Source of the DNA: Sansalvadorimonas sp965221135
GTDB lineage: Bacteria; Pseudomonadota; Gammaproteobacteria; Pseudomonadales; Endozoicomonadaceae
Length of the DNA: 64,000 nt
Direction: 5' to 3'
NCBI GenBank assembly: GCA_965221135.1
Contig: CBDCRZ010000100.1
Location: 806,001 to 870,000 of the forward strand
The notes under the pieces are model-generated. The model searched no databases. It was not told the origin of the DNA and saw only the letters and a program-made list of their open reading frames with translations. Positions 1 to 9,074 of this stretch are shown piece by piece. Numbering within the stretch: position 1 is the stretch's first letter; each line of letters begins with the position of its first letter. The position numbers were made by a program, and so were the translations under genes.

Positions 1-183
1 ACCTTTGCCGCGTCTCTGGGCATGTCTCTGCCGATCAGCACACCGCCAAATGCGTTGGCCCATGCCACCGGTCACCTTCAAAGCAGCCAGATGGCGCGGG
101 TGGGAGTGATACTGGGTGTGGCTGGTACTCTACTGAGTTTTGTTATGGTGTGGATACTGAATCTCACTGGTTTTCTGGGTTAG
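1..183 (+). CDS. DASS (SLC13) family sodium:anion symporter, C-terminal fragment
   Basis: The window opens inside a gene: frame 1 is open for 60 codons and ends in TAG at 181-183. The fragment contains the motif LPISTPPNA, the hallmark of the second SNT signature of divalent anion:Na+ symporters (DASS/SLC13, PF00939). It ends with a hydrophobic segment (about residues 37-60), as expected for the last membrane helix. These inner-membrane proteins import dicarboxylates or sulfate with sodium. The substrate cannot be told from the tail alone. It is transcribed in the same direction as the kinase gene that starts 35 bases later. Confidence 0.8.
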   Translation, partial: TFAASLGMSLPISTPPNALAHATGHLQSSQMARVGVILGVAGTLLSFVMVWILNLTGFLG

Positions 184-218
184 AGCATAGACAGGGAAAC
201 ATACAGGCAGGGAAAGAG

Positions 219-1565
219 ATGGACAGAGAAAAGCTAAAGACGCTGATAGAGCGTTATTTCAGTGATCCAGCCCGGCAGGTGACCCTGAAGTCCGGTGAGG
301 TGTTGATTGAACAGGGTGGGATGAACGAACGGCTTTATTATGTGCGTTCGGGAGAACTGGCAGGCTTCTATTCCGAAGGCAGTGAAGAAGAGAAAAAGTC
401 TACTGAAGTACTGTCGGCATCAGAAGGTGCGTTTGTCGGTGTACACAGTTTCTTCTCTGGTAAATGGACGGCGTCTTCTACTGTGGTTGCCCAGACTGAC
501 AGCAGGCTTGCCTGGATAGAGCGTGCCGATGCCGAAGGACAGGATCAGTATGGCCCGCTCGATGTTCAGTTTATGCCGGTTATTGTGCGGGAGTTGTCGC
601 ATAGGCAGGTGCGGGCCATGAGTGCGGCACTGGAGAAAGAGAAAGCTCTGCAGCAGCTGTATACAGTGGAGCAGATGACCAATCTTGGTCAGCTGGCTGC
701 CGGCATCGCCCATGAATTAAATAATGCTGTGGGTGTGGTCAGCAGCAAGGCCAGTCGTCTGGAAGCAGAGATGACCCGCTTACTGAAGCATGCAACCCCG
801 GAGCAGGTACCTTTTTTTGAACAGGGGCTGAAACAGGGGCAGATACTCTCTTCGCGGGAGGTGCGTACCCGAGGTCGGGAAGTGGAAGAGGAGTATGGGC
901 TTCCAAAGGAGCAGTCTCGAAAACTTGCCCGAGCCATTCCCGAAGGTCCTGTGGCAGAGGGCTGGTTGAGCAACTTTGACGAGGCTATTGAAGCCTGGCA
1001 GCTGGGGCGAGATCTCTACGATTTGGGCTTGGCTTCACGACACACAGTGGGTATTGTGAAATCTGTGAAGCAATTGGGCCGTACAGAGATTGCTCATGAT
1101 GAAGTTGTGTACATAAACGACAGTATCATGCAGGCAAAGGCTCTTCTGCAGGGAGACCTGCGGCCCATAAAAGTTAACTTCACATCGGAAGGGTTACCGC
1201 CCTTTATCGGTTCCCAAACTGAGTTGATGCAGGTGTGGATCAATATTCTCAACAATGCCTGCGATGCGCTCAAAGGCACCGCAGACCCGAAAATAGATAT
1301 TCACACCCGCTACAGCAACGAGTGGTTTTACATAACGATTGCCAACAATGGCCCGGAGATAAGCGAATCGATTCGGAGGAAAGTGTTTCAGCCTGATTTT
1401 ACTACCAAAAAATCAGGGTTGTCTTTTGGCCTGGGGTTGGGGCTGGCTATCGTGAAGCGGATTGTCGCCGGATACGATGGCTCTATTGCATTAAAGAGTG
1501 ACAGTGAAAAAACCATATTCCGTATAAAGCTGAACTGTAAAACAACGAACAGCATGGAAAAATAA
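219..1565 (+). CDS. Sensor histidine kinase with N-terminal cyclic-nucleotide-binding-like domain
   Basis: This is a cytoplasmic two-component kinase of 448 residues. I chose ATG 219 because it follows a purine-rich stretch and lies after the upstream stop; an in-frame ATG at 150 overlaps the symporter. Residues about 20-120 have the pattern of a cNMP-binding/Crp-type effector domain (GEVLIEQG, LYYVRSGEL). The H-box GIAHELNNAV puts the phospho-acceptor at H165, the N-box is NILNNACDAL (about 343-352), and the G2 box is GLGLGLAIV. No membrane segment is visible, so it probably senses an internal signal. Two oddities: about 180 residues separate the H- and N-boxes, longer than usual, and the G1 box reads NNGPE instead of D-x-G-x-G. 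Its stop overlaps the start of the response regulator gene by one base, which makes that protein the likely partner. Confidence 0.85.
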   Translation: MDREKLKTLIERYFSDPARQVTLKSGEVLIEQGGMNERLYYVRSGELAGFYSEGSEEEKKSTEVLSASEGAFVGVHSFFSGKWTASSTVVAQTDSRLAWIERADAEGQDQYGPLDVQFMPVIVRELSHRQVRAMSAALEKEKALQQLYTVEQMTNLGQLAAGIAHELNNAVGVVSSKASRLEAEMTRLLKHATPEQVPFFEQGLKQGQILSSREVRTRGREVEEEYGLPKEQSRKLARAIPEGPVAEGWLSNFDEAIEAWQLGRDLYDLGLASRHTVGIVKSVKQLGRTEIAHDEVVYINDSIMQAKALLQGDLRPIKVNFTSEGLPPFIGSQTELMQVWINILNNACDALKGTADPKIDIHTRYSNEWFYITIANNGPEISESIRRKVFQPDFTTKKSGLSFGLGLGLAIVKRIVAGYDGSIALKSDSEKTIFRIKLNCKTTNSMEK

Positions 1566-2041
1566 TGGATAAATTCAATATCATCTGTGTGGATGACCAG
1601 CGTGAAGTGTTAAGCGCTGTTCTTCAGGATCTTCAGCCGCTGGCCAACTGGCTGAATATTGAGGACTGTGAGAGTGCCGACGAAGCCTTTGAGCTGATGG
1701 AGGAACTTGATGTTGAGGGTAAGAAGATTGCAGTGCTGATATCCGACCATGTCATGCCAGATAAAAGTGGGATTGAACTGCTGAGCGAAGTCGCAGCAGA
1801 CATGCGCTTTACCTACACACGCAAAATCCTGCTGACCGGGCAGGCCACACACTCCGACACTATCAATGCCATCAATACTGCCGGTATAGATAATTACTTT
1901 GAAAAACCCTGGAGTGCTGAAAAACTGGTGAACTGTGTACGAAAGCTGGTTACCGAGTATGTTTTTGATGTGGGTATGGACTATGCCGATTATCAAAAAC
2001 ACCTGGACAATGAAGTCGTGCTCAAACGCTTAAGACAGTAA
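1565..2041 (+). CDS. Single-domain response regulator (REC)
   Basis: A 158-residue CheY-like receiver protein. It shows the acidic pair VDD (residues 9-11), phospho-acceptor D61 in LISDHVMPD, the switch threonine in LLTGQA and the conserved lysine in FEKPW. No DNA-binding or catalytic output domain follows. The last 40 residues are a helical tail, so it probably works by protein-protein contact or phosphotransfer. The start overlaps the kinase stop (TAATG), indicating translational coupling and an operon. A strong terminator follows at 2111-2139. The output of this pair is unknown. Confidence 0.88.
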   Translation: MDKFNIICVDDQREVLSAVLQDLQPLANWLNIEDCESADEAFELMEELDVEGKKIAVLISDHVMPDKSGIELLSEVAADMRFTYTRKILLTGQATHSDTINAINTAGIDNYFEKPWSAEKLVNCVRKLVTEYVFDVGMDYADYQKHLDNEVVLKRLRQ

Positions 2042-2110
2042 TCACAACCCTGGTGACCGGTGACGTAAATCTGTCTCTTTTTTGAAACCTGCCTGGTTTA
2101 GTGTACCTTA

Positions 2111-2139
2111 AAAGCCTGACCGCAAAGGTCAGGCTTTTT
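2111..2139 (+). terminator. Rho-independent terminator after the two-component operon
   Basis: An 11-bp inverted repeat (AAAGCCTGACC / GGTCAGGCTTT) with a 5-base loop is followed directly by a T run. It lies 70 bases after the response regulator stop. Confidence 0.9.
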
Positions 2140-2194
2140 GCTATATAAATTTAATAACAAGAATGGCCTTTAATGGCACTTAAGGAAGAGACGT

Positions 2195-2560
2195 ATGCAA
2201 GCTGACATGCCCACAGGCGAACAGCCAGAAGAAGTATCTGCCGATGTATCTCAGGATGCCAAAAATCTCGGGATTTTGATCTGGGTTGGAACCTTGTTCT
2301 TTTGGTTTATTCCTGGTTTGGTTTTCTTCCTTCTGAAGAAGGATGCTTACAGTGAATCCCAGGCCAAAGAAGCCTTGAACTGGTCAATCACAGTTCTGCT
2401 GGCTTATATCGTTTCGACAATTTTAATGCTGGTAGCCATTGGCTTTCTGCTGATGCCACTGCTTGGCCTTTGTCATCTGGTCTTCTGCATTATGGGAGCT
2501 GCAAAAACTGCTAAAGGCGGAGACTTCAAGGTGCCTTTCGCCCTGCGTCTTCTGAAGTAA
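2195..2560 (+). CDS. DUF4870 family small membrane protein
   Basis: A 121-residue protein with a hydrophilic, acidic N-terminus (about 25 residues) followed by three hydrophobic segments (about 27-47, 65-88 and 88-105). The motif SESQAKEALNWSI in the middle is typical of DUF4870 (Tic20-like) proteins, which are common small inner-membrane proteins of unknown function. AAGGAAGAG lies just upstream of ATG 2195 as a good ribosome-binding site. It is flanked by terminators on both sides, so it is a single-gene unit. Confidence 0.75.
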   Translation: MQADMPTGEQPEEVSADVSQDAKNLGILIWVGTLFFWFIPGLVFFLLKKDAYSESQAKEALNWSITVLLAYIVSTILMLVAIGFLLMPLLGLCHLVFCIMGAAKTAKGGDFKVPFALRLLK

Positions 2561-2571
2561 TCTCGCCTGTT

Positions 2572-2599
2572 TTGGCAGCGGATAATGAGCCGCTGCCAA
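2572..2599 (+). terminator. Terminator-like hairpin after the DUF4870 gene
   Basis: A perfect 10-bp inverted repeat (TTGGCAGCGG / CCGCTGCCAA) with an 8-base loop sits just after the stop codon. The tail is pyrimidine-rich but not a pure T run, so termination may be partial. The remaining 219 bases before folD show no gene or RNA that I recognise. Confidence 0.6.
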
Positions 2600-2818
2600 T
2601 CCTCTCTTTCATTATCCACAATCAAACCGTTCCAATACGCTCACTGCTGCGAGAGAAAAAGGCATTTGTGCAGGAAAAAAACGTAGAGAGCGGATAACTT
2701 CTGTACTTGCCATACAAGCGTGGCACACTGACCTCCACCTTTATTGCGACCTGTTGCCGGAGGACGGAATGTCTCCCAGACAGGTAGCTGTGCTTTTTTG
2801 AGTAACAGGAGTCTATTG

Positions 2819-3715
2819 ATGAGTGCAGAGATCATCAGCGGCAGCAAGATGCGCAAGGAGATCCTTGCTGAGCTGGAGCAGGAAGTCACCGAAATGAAGG
2901 CGAAGTATGGCAAGGGCCCAGGCCTGGTGACCATACTGGTGGGTGAGAACCCAGCCTCTCTCAGCTATGTCTCCCTGAAGGTAAAAACAGCGCTGAACCT
3001 GGGCTTCCATGAAGTGCAGGACAACCAGCCTGAAGACATCTCAGAAGCTGCCCTGCTGGCACTGATCGAAAAGTACAATCAGGACCCTGAGATCCACGGT
3101 ATTCTGGTGCAGCTGCCTCTGCCCAAACATATTAATGAAGATGCCGTGATCACCGCTATTAACCCGGACAAAGACGTAGACGGCTTCCACCCGGTGAATC
3201 TTGGAAAGATGGTGATTGGTGGTGATCAGGTGCGTTACCTGCCCTGCACCCCGGCCGGTATTCAGGAGATGATTGTTCGCTCCGGTACTGAAACCACAGG
3301 TGCAGAGGTTGTGGTTGTTGGTCGTTCCAATATTGTGGGTAAGCCTATCTCCGTGATGATGGGTCAGAAAGGCCCCGGTGCCAACAGCACCGTCACCATG
3401 GTGCACACCCGCACTAAAGACCTTGCCGCACACTGCCTGCGTGCAGATATTCTGATTGTTGCCGCTGGCGTACCTGGTCTGGTGAAGCCTGAGTGGATCA
3501 AGCCCGGCGCAACCGTGATTGACGTAGGCGTAAACCGTGTCGGTATGAACGAAGAGACCGGCAAGGCCATCCTCAGTGGTGATGTGGATTACGAAGCAGC
3601 CTGCAAGGTTGCAGGTAAAATCACCCCTGTTCCCGGCGGTGTTGGCCCCATGACGATCACCATGCTGATGAAGAATACTGTGAAGTCTGCCTGGTGGCAT
3701 CTGGGTGGTCAGTAA
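2819..3715 (+). CDS. folD: Bifunctional methylenetetrahydrofolate dehydrogenase / methenyltetrahydrofolate cyclohydrolase FolD
   Basis: Cytosolic enzyme of one-carbon metabolism that interconverts 5,10-methylene-, 5,10-methenyl- and 10-formyl-THF with NADP. The 298-residue length is normal. Y50 and K54 of the YVxxK catalytic motif are present, as are QLPLPKHI, DKDVDGFHP, the dinucleotide-binding stretch VVVGRSNIVGKP and the C-terminal PVPGGVGPMT. I chose ATG 2819 because AGGAG lies 7 bases upstream and the protein then starts like E. coli FolD. The longer frame from 2744 adds 25 non-conserved residues. It stands alone and ends at a terminator. Confidence 0.97.
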   Translation: MSAEIISGSKMRKEILAELEQEVTEMKAKYGKGPGLVTILVGENPASLSYVSLKVKTALNLGFHEVQDNQPEDISEAALLALIEKYNQDPEIHGILVQLPLPKHINEDAVITAINPDKDVDGFHPVNLGKMVIGGDQVRYLPCTPAGIQEMIVRSGTETTGAEVVVVGRSNIVGKPISVMMGQKGPGANSTVTMVHTRTKDLAAHCLRADILIVAAGVPGLVKPEWIKPGATVIDVGVNRVGMNEETGKAILSGDVDYEAACKVAGKITPVPGGVGPMTITMLMKNTVKSAWWHLGGQ

Positions 3716-3743
3716 GCGCGGTAAATAAGCGTCCAGCTCTTTG

Positions 3744-3792
3744 GCAGGCCATTATTGCTTAACTCAAGCCTTCTTAATGGCCTGCATTTTTA
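3744..3792 (+). terminator. Terminator between folD and the convergent large gene
   Basis: Inverted repeat GCAGGCCATT / AATGGCCTGC (10 bp, 22-base loop) followed by ATTTTTA. It sits between convergent genes and serves folD; it may slow transcription from the other side as well. Confidence 0.75.
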
Positions 3793-3800
3793 CACCATCT

Positions 3801-6800
3801 TTAGTCCACATCCATAGGCTCATCCTGCCTACTGTAGAGTTGAAGACTCCCGGCCGTCAGCATTTTCACAACCAGAGTGTTGAAGGCTAAAAGCGGGTTT
3901 CTACAACTGGGTATTACTCCCAGATGAGGGGATTTCTCTGGGCGTGATAATTGTTCAGACAACAAACTGGCATAATTTTCGCTCAGGGGGCTGGGTTTCA
4001 TCTCCGCTGGCAGCTCCGGATAAACATCCCCGGGGATTTTCTGGTCCAGAGTATCTTTCAGGAATGGTGCTTCGCGCTGATTCATCCAGTATTTCATTTC
4101 CCGTATTGATCTTACTAGCAGGCCGTTGTCTTCCATAAGCTTAAAACACTCATCCTTATCCATTTCAAAAGCCTCGCTGAACATGAGGCTCAGCGGTTGA
4201 AACAGATTCTCCTCCCAGTTAAATGATTTTTCGTTTCCACTCTTTAAAACCTGACAATAACGATGACCACAAAGGAGCGCCAGCCCCCACGCTGTTTTTG
4301 CCAGTTCATGAAGACGAACACGTTTATAATCGGCTGGTATTTCACCATCCAACATTAAACGGGTAATTTCTGAATGATGTTTTGAAGAGAAATATTCAGG
4401 GTTTAGCTGGTTTGCTGGTTTGGCATCCATATGATCTCGAAGACCTGTTGCCCCAACATTTGGGTATTTGCAGGCTTCCAGCCAGGAGTCTACACGGCCT
4501 ATTACAGTACAACTGGTGATTTCACCGAGGAACTGATACTTACGGTGTTGTTCTTTGTTGTGATAAGCACTGAGAATATCCGGAGGGTTAATGCCTGCAG
4601 CCCAAAGTTTACCGACATCCCCGGCGGCCCAGGAAAGAGCATTTTGGAACTCAATATCTGAAAGCTCCGGATCAGTTGCATAAACGTCACCGGCACAGCC
4701 TGGGGGCATTTTATAATACAATGCCAGTTTACCATCAGAATTTATGACGCACATTGGCTCACCAATGGTACTTTTCAACCCGAGAGTGTGGCTGTGCTTG
4801 AAAATATAATTCTGCCGACAGCATTGCAGGCGAAATTGTTCATTGCTTTCAGAATTTGACTGCACTTTTAAATAATGTCTTGTTTGATCCTTGCCTATCC
4901 ACATTGAAGTGCGGCCAAAAACTTTATCTGGATCAGTTGTTTTGACAATATCCGGAAGTGCCCCCCTGGATGGCAGGCTCTGGCTAGTGTTACTCGGGAA
5001 GCCGGATACTGCTTGGGAGTCCGGTAGTAGATTCATAGCAGCATTGAGCAGCACGTTACAGTTAATATGCTCATGATGTAATGCATTGCTGGGATACAAC
5101 TGCTGATTAAACAGCCATTGTCTTGCCTGTGAGCTGGCTGGTTCAGCCTGCCAGTGAATCAGTAGAGCAGATACATGTGATGGCCTGGCATGTTGCAGGA
5201 AGCCCGCCACAAGTTTGTATTTGTACCAGATGTTCTCATTGAAATAGCCTTCAAGAGTTTCAGATAGTTTTAATGAATGCATCCGTGTGACAAAACCAGG
5301 ATGACTTCCTGTCGTCAATGGAGATGCTTCCTCTGATACCTTGGCGTAAGCATTCTTTACTCCACCACGCTTACTTATCCACTCTGGTCTTGTTCGTTTA
5401 ATTGTTTCATCTACAGGTCTCGATTCTCGCACAACCCTCGGTTCTGGCATAACCCTGGTCGCAAACAAATCATAATTCGCTAAAAAACAAGTGATTTGAT
5501 TCCAGAGTTCAGGCAATGGGGGGGACCACTCTAACAAGCGTTCGATGAAATGGATAAACCCCTGTTCAGTCTTAAGGTTCAGGTCCTTGGCAAGGGGAAG
5601 CACAGTCTGTAAAAAAAGGGAGTTGCCTTTAGTTGTTTGGCTCCAGACATCTGGTCTATTCAAAAAACAACAGCACTGTGCTGATGTCCAAACCCGGGAA
5701 TGCTGACTGTCTGCTTTCAATTGCACCCCATCACTGAAAATACTATCCAGAGTCTCCACTTTATTCACCAATAAAGACAACAGGCGCCAGTCTACAGATG
5801 AATTCAGGTGCTTATTTTTAGAGTGCCAATATGTTTCCTGTACCCATGTTAAAAGAGAACGGGAAGCGTGCGTTAAAACTTCATCAGGAATTTGGCTTAG
5901 CAGCCTCAACTGTTCACTTTTGTTAAAACCTAATGTACGGAGACAATCTTTACTATATTCTACATCTAGTACACTAAATCTACCCTCTGAATCAAAAGCA
6001 GGTTTGATAGCATTGTTTTCAAGTAGTTTGTAAAGCTCACTATTACCTATACAGGCTGCAGCAGTCATTATATAGGACTGACCGGTTGTACTTATATTGT
6101 TAATGAATTGGATTAGTGAGTCAGGAGAATCCTTCATCATCATAATACAGCAATAAAGAAGTGAAGTGTGACATCTTAAATAACTACCCTCACAGTTACT
6201 TGAAAAAAGATGTGACTCCCATTTTTTATATAATAGCTGGGCTAGTGCTTCTATTTGTTCTGGTTGATCTCTACAGTATTGTATGAAATAGAAATGATCG
6301 AACGATAGAGTTAGTTTTTTTAGATCATCATTCGTCAAATGCTTCACTAATAAAGCGCAAATGCCTTTTTGACAATAAGGTATTAGATTACGGAGTGTTA
6401 GCGAATTATATGGTGTATGTAAAATCAATTTAATCCATTTTATAAATGTCTTTTTACTAAGTATTCGGAGTAACTTTTTTGGAAATTCGTGAAACCCATG
6501 ATCTATACACAATGCCATAAACTCATGTTGCTGTTCAGTCTCGAGGTCAGTTAAAGAATTCAATGATAAAGGATCAATTCGTACTTTATAAAAAGAATTT
6601 TGTTTTTCTTCTAACCGTTCGTGTTGTTTTTGCGATTCCTTATTATGAGAATGATGCCAGAATGGGTCAGACTTGCGTATATTTTTATAATATTCATCCA
6701 TGCTCATCGACAAATCATCCAGATCTTTTTTGATTTCATTTAAAGTTTGATACTTCGGCATATCAGGAAAAAGCTCGTGACGCATTCGTCGAAGCCGTTC

Positions 6801-7106
6801 AAGGTGCTGACTGTCCTGCAGACTCATTGTTCTAAATTTGTGCTTTTCTCCCAGCTGAGGGTCTATCAAACTCTCAGGGCATTGGTGTTGAGCAGCTGAC
6901 ATTACAGTCTGTTTATCGCTTCGGGCCATGCTGTGTTCTTGCAGGGGGCGTTTTTTGAAATCTGCGTTGCCTGCCAGTTCATTCCTGCCTGTTACAACGC
7001 TAATTCCTGGCCTTTGGGGCGAAGATGGGGAGAGTTTTTCTGTACCAGGTGGATTCTGAGGCCAGCTTCTCTTAATGGGAGAATTTTGTAAGCGGAAACT
7101 TTTCAT
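3801..7106 (-). CDS. Large protein of unknown function (1101 aa), shared C-terminal 'GR...GLRD' module
   Basis: I do not recognise a named family. The N-terminal 60 residues are Pro/Ser-rich and basic. Residues about 60-640 look like a long helical array rich in Leu, His and Cys. From about 745 comes GRTSMW, then YLKVQ, LGLKSTIGEP, a hydrophobic helical stretch, and YPNVGATGLRD at about 895-905. The same ordered landmarks occur in the proteins encoded at 40450-43494 and, split by a frameshift, at 21156-23254, so the three form a family within this window. It has no signal peptide or membrane helix. The very C-terminus is acidic (EPMDVD). The gene is more AT-rich than its neighbours folD and the SDR gene, especially around 5.9-6.7 kb, suggesting acquisition. 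Size, lack of a known domain and repeated paralogs suggest a secreted effector; that is inference. Confidence 0.7.
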   Translation of the reverse strand: MKSFRLQNSPIKRSWPQNPPGTEKLSPSSPQRPGISVVTGRNELAGNADFKKRPLQEHSMARSDKQTVMSAAQHQCPESLIDPQLGEKHKFRTMSLQDSQHLERLRRMRHELFPDMPKYQTLNEIKKDLDDLSMSMDEYYKNIRKSDPFWHHSHNKESQKQHERLEEKQNSFYKVRIDPLSLNSLTDLETEQQHEFMALCIDHGFHEFPKKLLRILSKKTFIKWIKLILHTPYNSLTLRNLIPYCQKGICALLVKHLTNDDLKKLTLSFDHFYFIQYCRDQPEQIEALAQLLYKKWESHLFSSNCEGSYLRCHTSLLYCCIMMMKDSPDSLIQFINNISTTGQSYIMTAAACIGNSELYKLLENNAIKPAFDSEGRFSVLDVEYSKDCLRTLGFNKSEQLRLLSQIPDEVLTHASRSLLTWVQETYWHSKNKHLNSSVDWRLLSLLVNKVETLDSIFSDGVQLKADSQHSRVWTSAQCCCFLNRPDVWSQTTKGNSLFLQTVLPLAKDLNLKTEQGFIHFIERLLEWSPPLPELWNQITCFLANYDLFATRVMPEPRVVRESRPVDETIKRTRPEWISKRGGVKNAYAKVSEEASPLTTGSHPGFVTRMHSLKLSETLEGYFNENIWYKYKLVAGFLQHARPSHVSALLIHWQAEPASSQARQWLFNQQLYPSNALHHEHINCNVLLNAAMNLLPDSQAVSGFPSNTSQSLPSRGALPDIVKTTDPDKVFGRTSMWIGKDQTRHYLKVQSNSESNEQFRLQCCRQNYIFKHSHTLGLKSTIGEPMCVINSDGKLALYYKMPPGCAGDVYATDPELSDIEFQNALSWAAGDVGKLWAAGINPPDILSAYHNKEQHRKYQFLGEITSCTVIGRVDSWLEACKYPNVGATGLRDHMDAKPANQLNPEYFSSKHHSEITRLMLDGEIPADYKRVRLHELAKTAWGLALLCGHRYCQVLKSGNEKSFNWEENLFQPLSLMFSEAFEMDKDECFKLMEDNGLLVRSIREMKYWMNQREAPFLKDTLDQKIPGDVYPELPAEMKPSPLSENYASLLSEQLSRPEKSPHLGVIPSCRNPLLAFNTLVVKMLTAGSLQLYSRQDEPMDVD

Positions 7107-7349
7107 AGTCGTACTCTGGGTAGCTATCAGTGCTCATACTTATGACAGTGTTGTGCTTGGCGGGTTCCTTACAATGAAGTTAGGAAATCGCTGAAACTAT
7201 GCGGAGATTTCTGGTTCGCCCCATCTTTATGTCCCTCAAAATAAAGCTATAAGGCGGGCTTATGGGGATATTGTGAGACGGTTTTTCTGAGGATGGACTA
7301 GCCTGCCAAGACAGAGCTTACTATCAGAGACAATGTAAGGAGTCAGCAC

Positions 7350-8072
7350 ATGTCTAAGCCATTAGTTGTCATCACAGGCGCAAGCTCCGGCATCGGCGAA
7401 GAAACCGCAAGTCAGTTCAGTGAAGCAGGTCACCCGCTGTTGCTGCTGGCCCGGCGACTGGATCGTCTGGAAGCGCTGAACCTGCCCAATACAATGTGTC
7501 GGAAGGTGGATGTGACAAATAAGGCTCAGGTAGTAGCGGCTATCGAAGAAGCCGAGATAACCTATGGTCCGGTAGACTGCCTGGTGAACAATGCGGGCCT
7601 GATGCAGCTGGGTGCTACCGATAAGCAGAGCACTGATGAGTGGGATGCGATGATTGATGTGAACCTCAAAGGCGTGCTGTATGGTATTCATGCGGTGGTC
7701 GGAAAGATGCGGGCCCGCAAGGGTGGCAGCATTTACAACATCAGCTCTATTGCCGGTTTAAAAGGATTCCCCAACCATATGGCTTACTGCGGCACCAAAT
7801 ATGGTGTGCGCGGCCTGAGCGAAACCCTGCGTGAAGAAGTGGCTGACGACAATGTACGTGTGACAGTTATCTCTCCCGGAGCTGTACAAACCGAGCTGAT
7901 GAACCACACAACGTTTGAAGAGGTTGTCGCCGGTTATGAAGACTGGAAAACGGCTATCGGTGGCGCACTGGCAGCGAAGGATATTGCTGACAGTATTCTG
8001 TTTGCCTACAACATGCCCCAGAATGTCTGCCTGCGTGAAATTGCCATTGCTGCAACCCGTCAGCAGCCATAG
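7350..8072 (+). CDS. Classical short-chain dehydrogenase/reductase
   Basis: A cytosolic NAD(P)-dependent oxidoreductase of 240 residues, the typical SDR length. Visible landmarks are the cofactor motif TGASSGIG (9-16), NNAG (80-83), N104, the catalytic Ser at 132/133 and Y146-x3-K150 (YCGTK). The stretch VTVISPGAVQTEL follows, as is usual before the substrate loop. AAGGAG lies upstream of ATG 7350. It resembles the YdfG/serine-dehydrogenase-like clade of broad-specificity SDRs, but the substrate cannot be told. The 243 bases upstream hold no gene; a promoter is likely there but I cannot point to one. Confidence 0.9.
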   Translation: MSKPLVVITGASSGIGEETASQFSEAGHPLLLLARRLDRLEALNLPNTMCRKVDVTNKAQVVAAIEEAEITYGPVDCLVNNAGLMQLGATDKQSTDEWDAMIDVNLKGVLYGIHAVVGKMRARKGGSIYNISSIAGLKGFPNHMAYCGTKYGVRGLSETLREEVADDNVRVTVISPGAVQTELMNHTTFEEVVAGYEDWKTAIGGALAAKDIADSILFAYNMPQNVCLREIAIAATRQQP

Positions 8073-8127
8073 GGCGGGTAAAGGTAAGAAAAAAGAGTGA
8101 TGGAGAGGCTAAGGTATGCCTCTCTCA

Positions 8128-8322
8128 TCAGGAGTTAACAGGCTTTACTGTGTTACCTAATGCATCTTTTTTTGGGATGGGGTCACCCTCACAGAAGAAC
8201 TGTGCGGATTTATTGAGAACGATTTTGGCCTGTTCCCGCAAAGAAAGCTTCTGAAACTCTTCAAAGGTATAGAGGCCAACACCGGTCACAAGAACATAAT
8301 CAAACTGTTTGTCAGGATTCAA
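8128..8322 (-). CDS. Small hypothetical protein downstream of the truncated haemoglobin
   Basis: A 64-residue frame starting at a TTG codon; the frame is open a few codons further up, to a stop inside the end of the haemoglobin gene. It has no signal peptide, membrane helix or known motif. The pattern FEEFQKLSLREQAKIVLNKS suggests a compact helical protein. It follows the haemoglobin gene on the same strand with about 14 bases between, so the two are probably co-transcribed. The start codon is uncertain and no clear ribosome-binding site is seen. Confidence 0.5.
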   Translation of the reverse strand: MNPDKQFDYVLVTGVGLYTFEEFQKLSLREQAKIVLNKSAQFFCEGDPIPKKDALGNTVKPVNS

Positions 8323-8335
8323 AGCCGTCGAATAC

Positions 8336-8716
8336 TCACTTGAGGTTCAACACATCACTGCGCGTGGTTTCGACAATAGCCATCACTTCTTTCTCAAGGT
8401 CAGCGGGTACACCAATCTCGGATAGGGTGCTGGACAAGTGCGTGGCCACAACATCAAAGTGGTGATGGGTGAGGTTCAAATTGGCGTGGGCTTCCCGTAA
8501 CCCGCGTATATCCTTATCCACAGGGCCACCAAAGGCCATCGACATAAAAGCCACCTGCTTTTTAGCCAGAGCGTCTAAATCAAGGTCTGTGAAGAAATGG
8601 CCGACATCAGCGTCTTTAGACACCTTGTCGTAGAAGGTGTTCACGGCTAATAGCACAGCGGGCTCGCCGCCCAGTCTGTGGAAAAGAGATTGGGACTTCT
8701 TATCCTTGTCACTCAT
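8336..8716 (-). CDS. Group 1 truncated haemoglobin
   Basis: A haem protein of 126 residues, the usual size of TrHb1 (GlbN) proteins, which bind O2 or NO and often detoxify NO. The N-terminal LFHRLGGEPA and NTFYDKV (Y29 at B10) and the proximal histidine region LREAHANL (H77) are characteristic. I chose ATG 8716 because AGGAGGCGATACA lies directly before it; an upstream ATG at 8740 would add eight residues and skip this ribosome-binding site. A MITE copy (8764-8926) sits directly upstream and may carry or disturb the promoter. Confidence 0.9.
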   Translation of the reverse strand: MSDKDKKSQSLFHRLGGEPAVLLAVNTFYDKVSKDADVGHFFTDLDLDALAKKQVAFMSMAFGGPVDKDIRGLREAHANLNLTHHHFDVVATHLSSTLSEIGVPADLEKEVMAIVETTRSDVLNLK

Positions 8717-8763
8717 TGTATCGCCTCCTGGCGAAGTCATATCCTTATACTGACTGCTTATAT

Positions 8764-8926
8764 TAAGTACCGGCCATGTGGAAACGCATATTTCTGGCCA
8801 ATAAACAGGGTTCTCAGCTGAGTTGCAGCGCAGGGAGCATAGCCGCCATGTGACTGGAGCTACGGCACGGCTGAGTGTCCTGGAGATTGAGTCAGAAAAC
8901 TATGTTTTCTTGTGACTGGGTACTTA
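8764..8926. mobile_element. MITE-like element, copy A (about 163 bp)
   Basis: Non-coding element with terminal inverted repeats: the left end begins TAAGTACCGGCCATG and the right end finishes TGACTGGGTACTTA. The inner ends AAACGCATATTTCTGGCC and GATTGAGTCAGAAAAC also pair with diverged repeats. Similar sequences occur at 18574-18738, 18940-19061 and, in part, 12396-12455. It lies between the haemoglobin promoter side and the OYE gene. No transposase is present in it. Confidence 0.8.
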
Positions 8927-9074
8927 TCATTCCATGATTTTTGCACACCAGCAAACAATGAATGCAATGGTTTTTGACGAGGTGTATGACGTGTATCCTG
9001 CCAATGTCTGCAAGGTTGTGACTTTCAATATTGGATTATTGAAATCAATAGTCAGCCAATTCATCGGGGCAATA

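Noticed and set aside
2561..2818. Possible tRNA or riboswitch upstream of folD
   Set aside because: No cloverleaf, no TTCGA arm and no known aptamer pattern could be found.
3041..3700. 219-codon frame opposite folD
   Set aside because: Mirror frame of a well-supported gene; His/Asn/Gly-rich composition typical of antisense frames.
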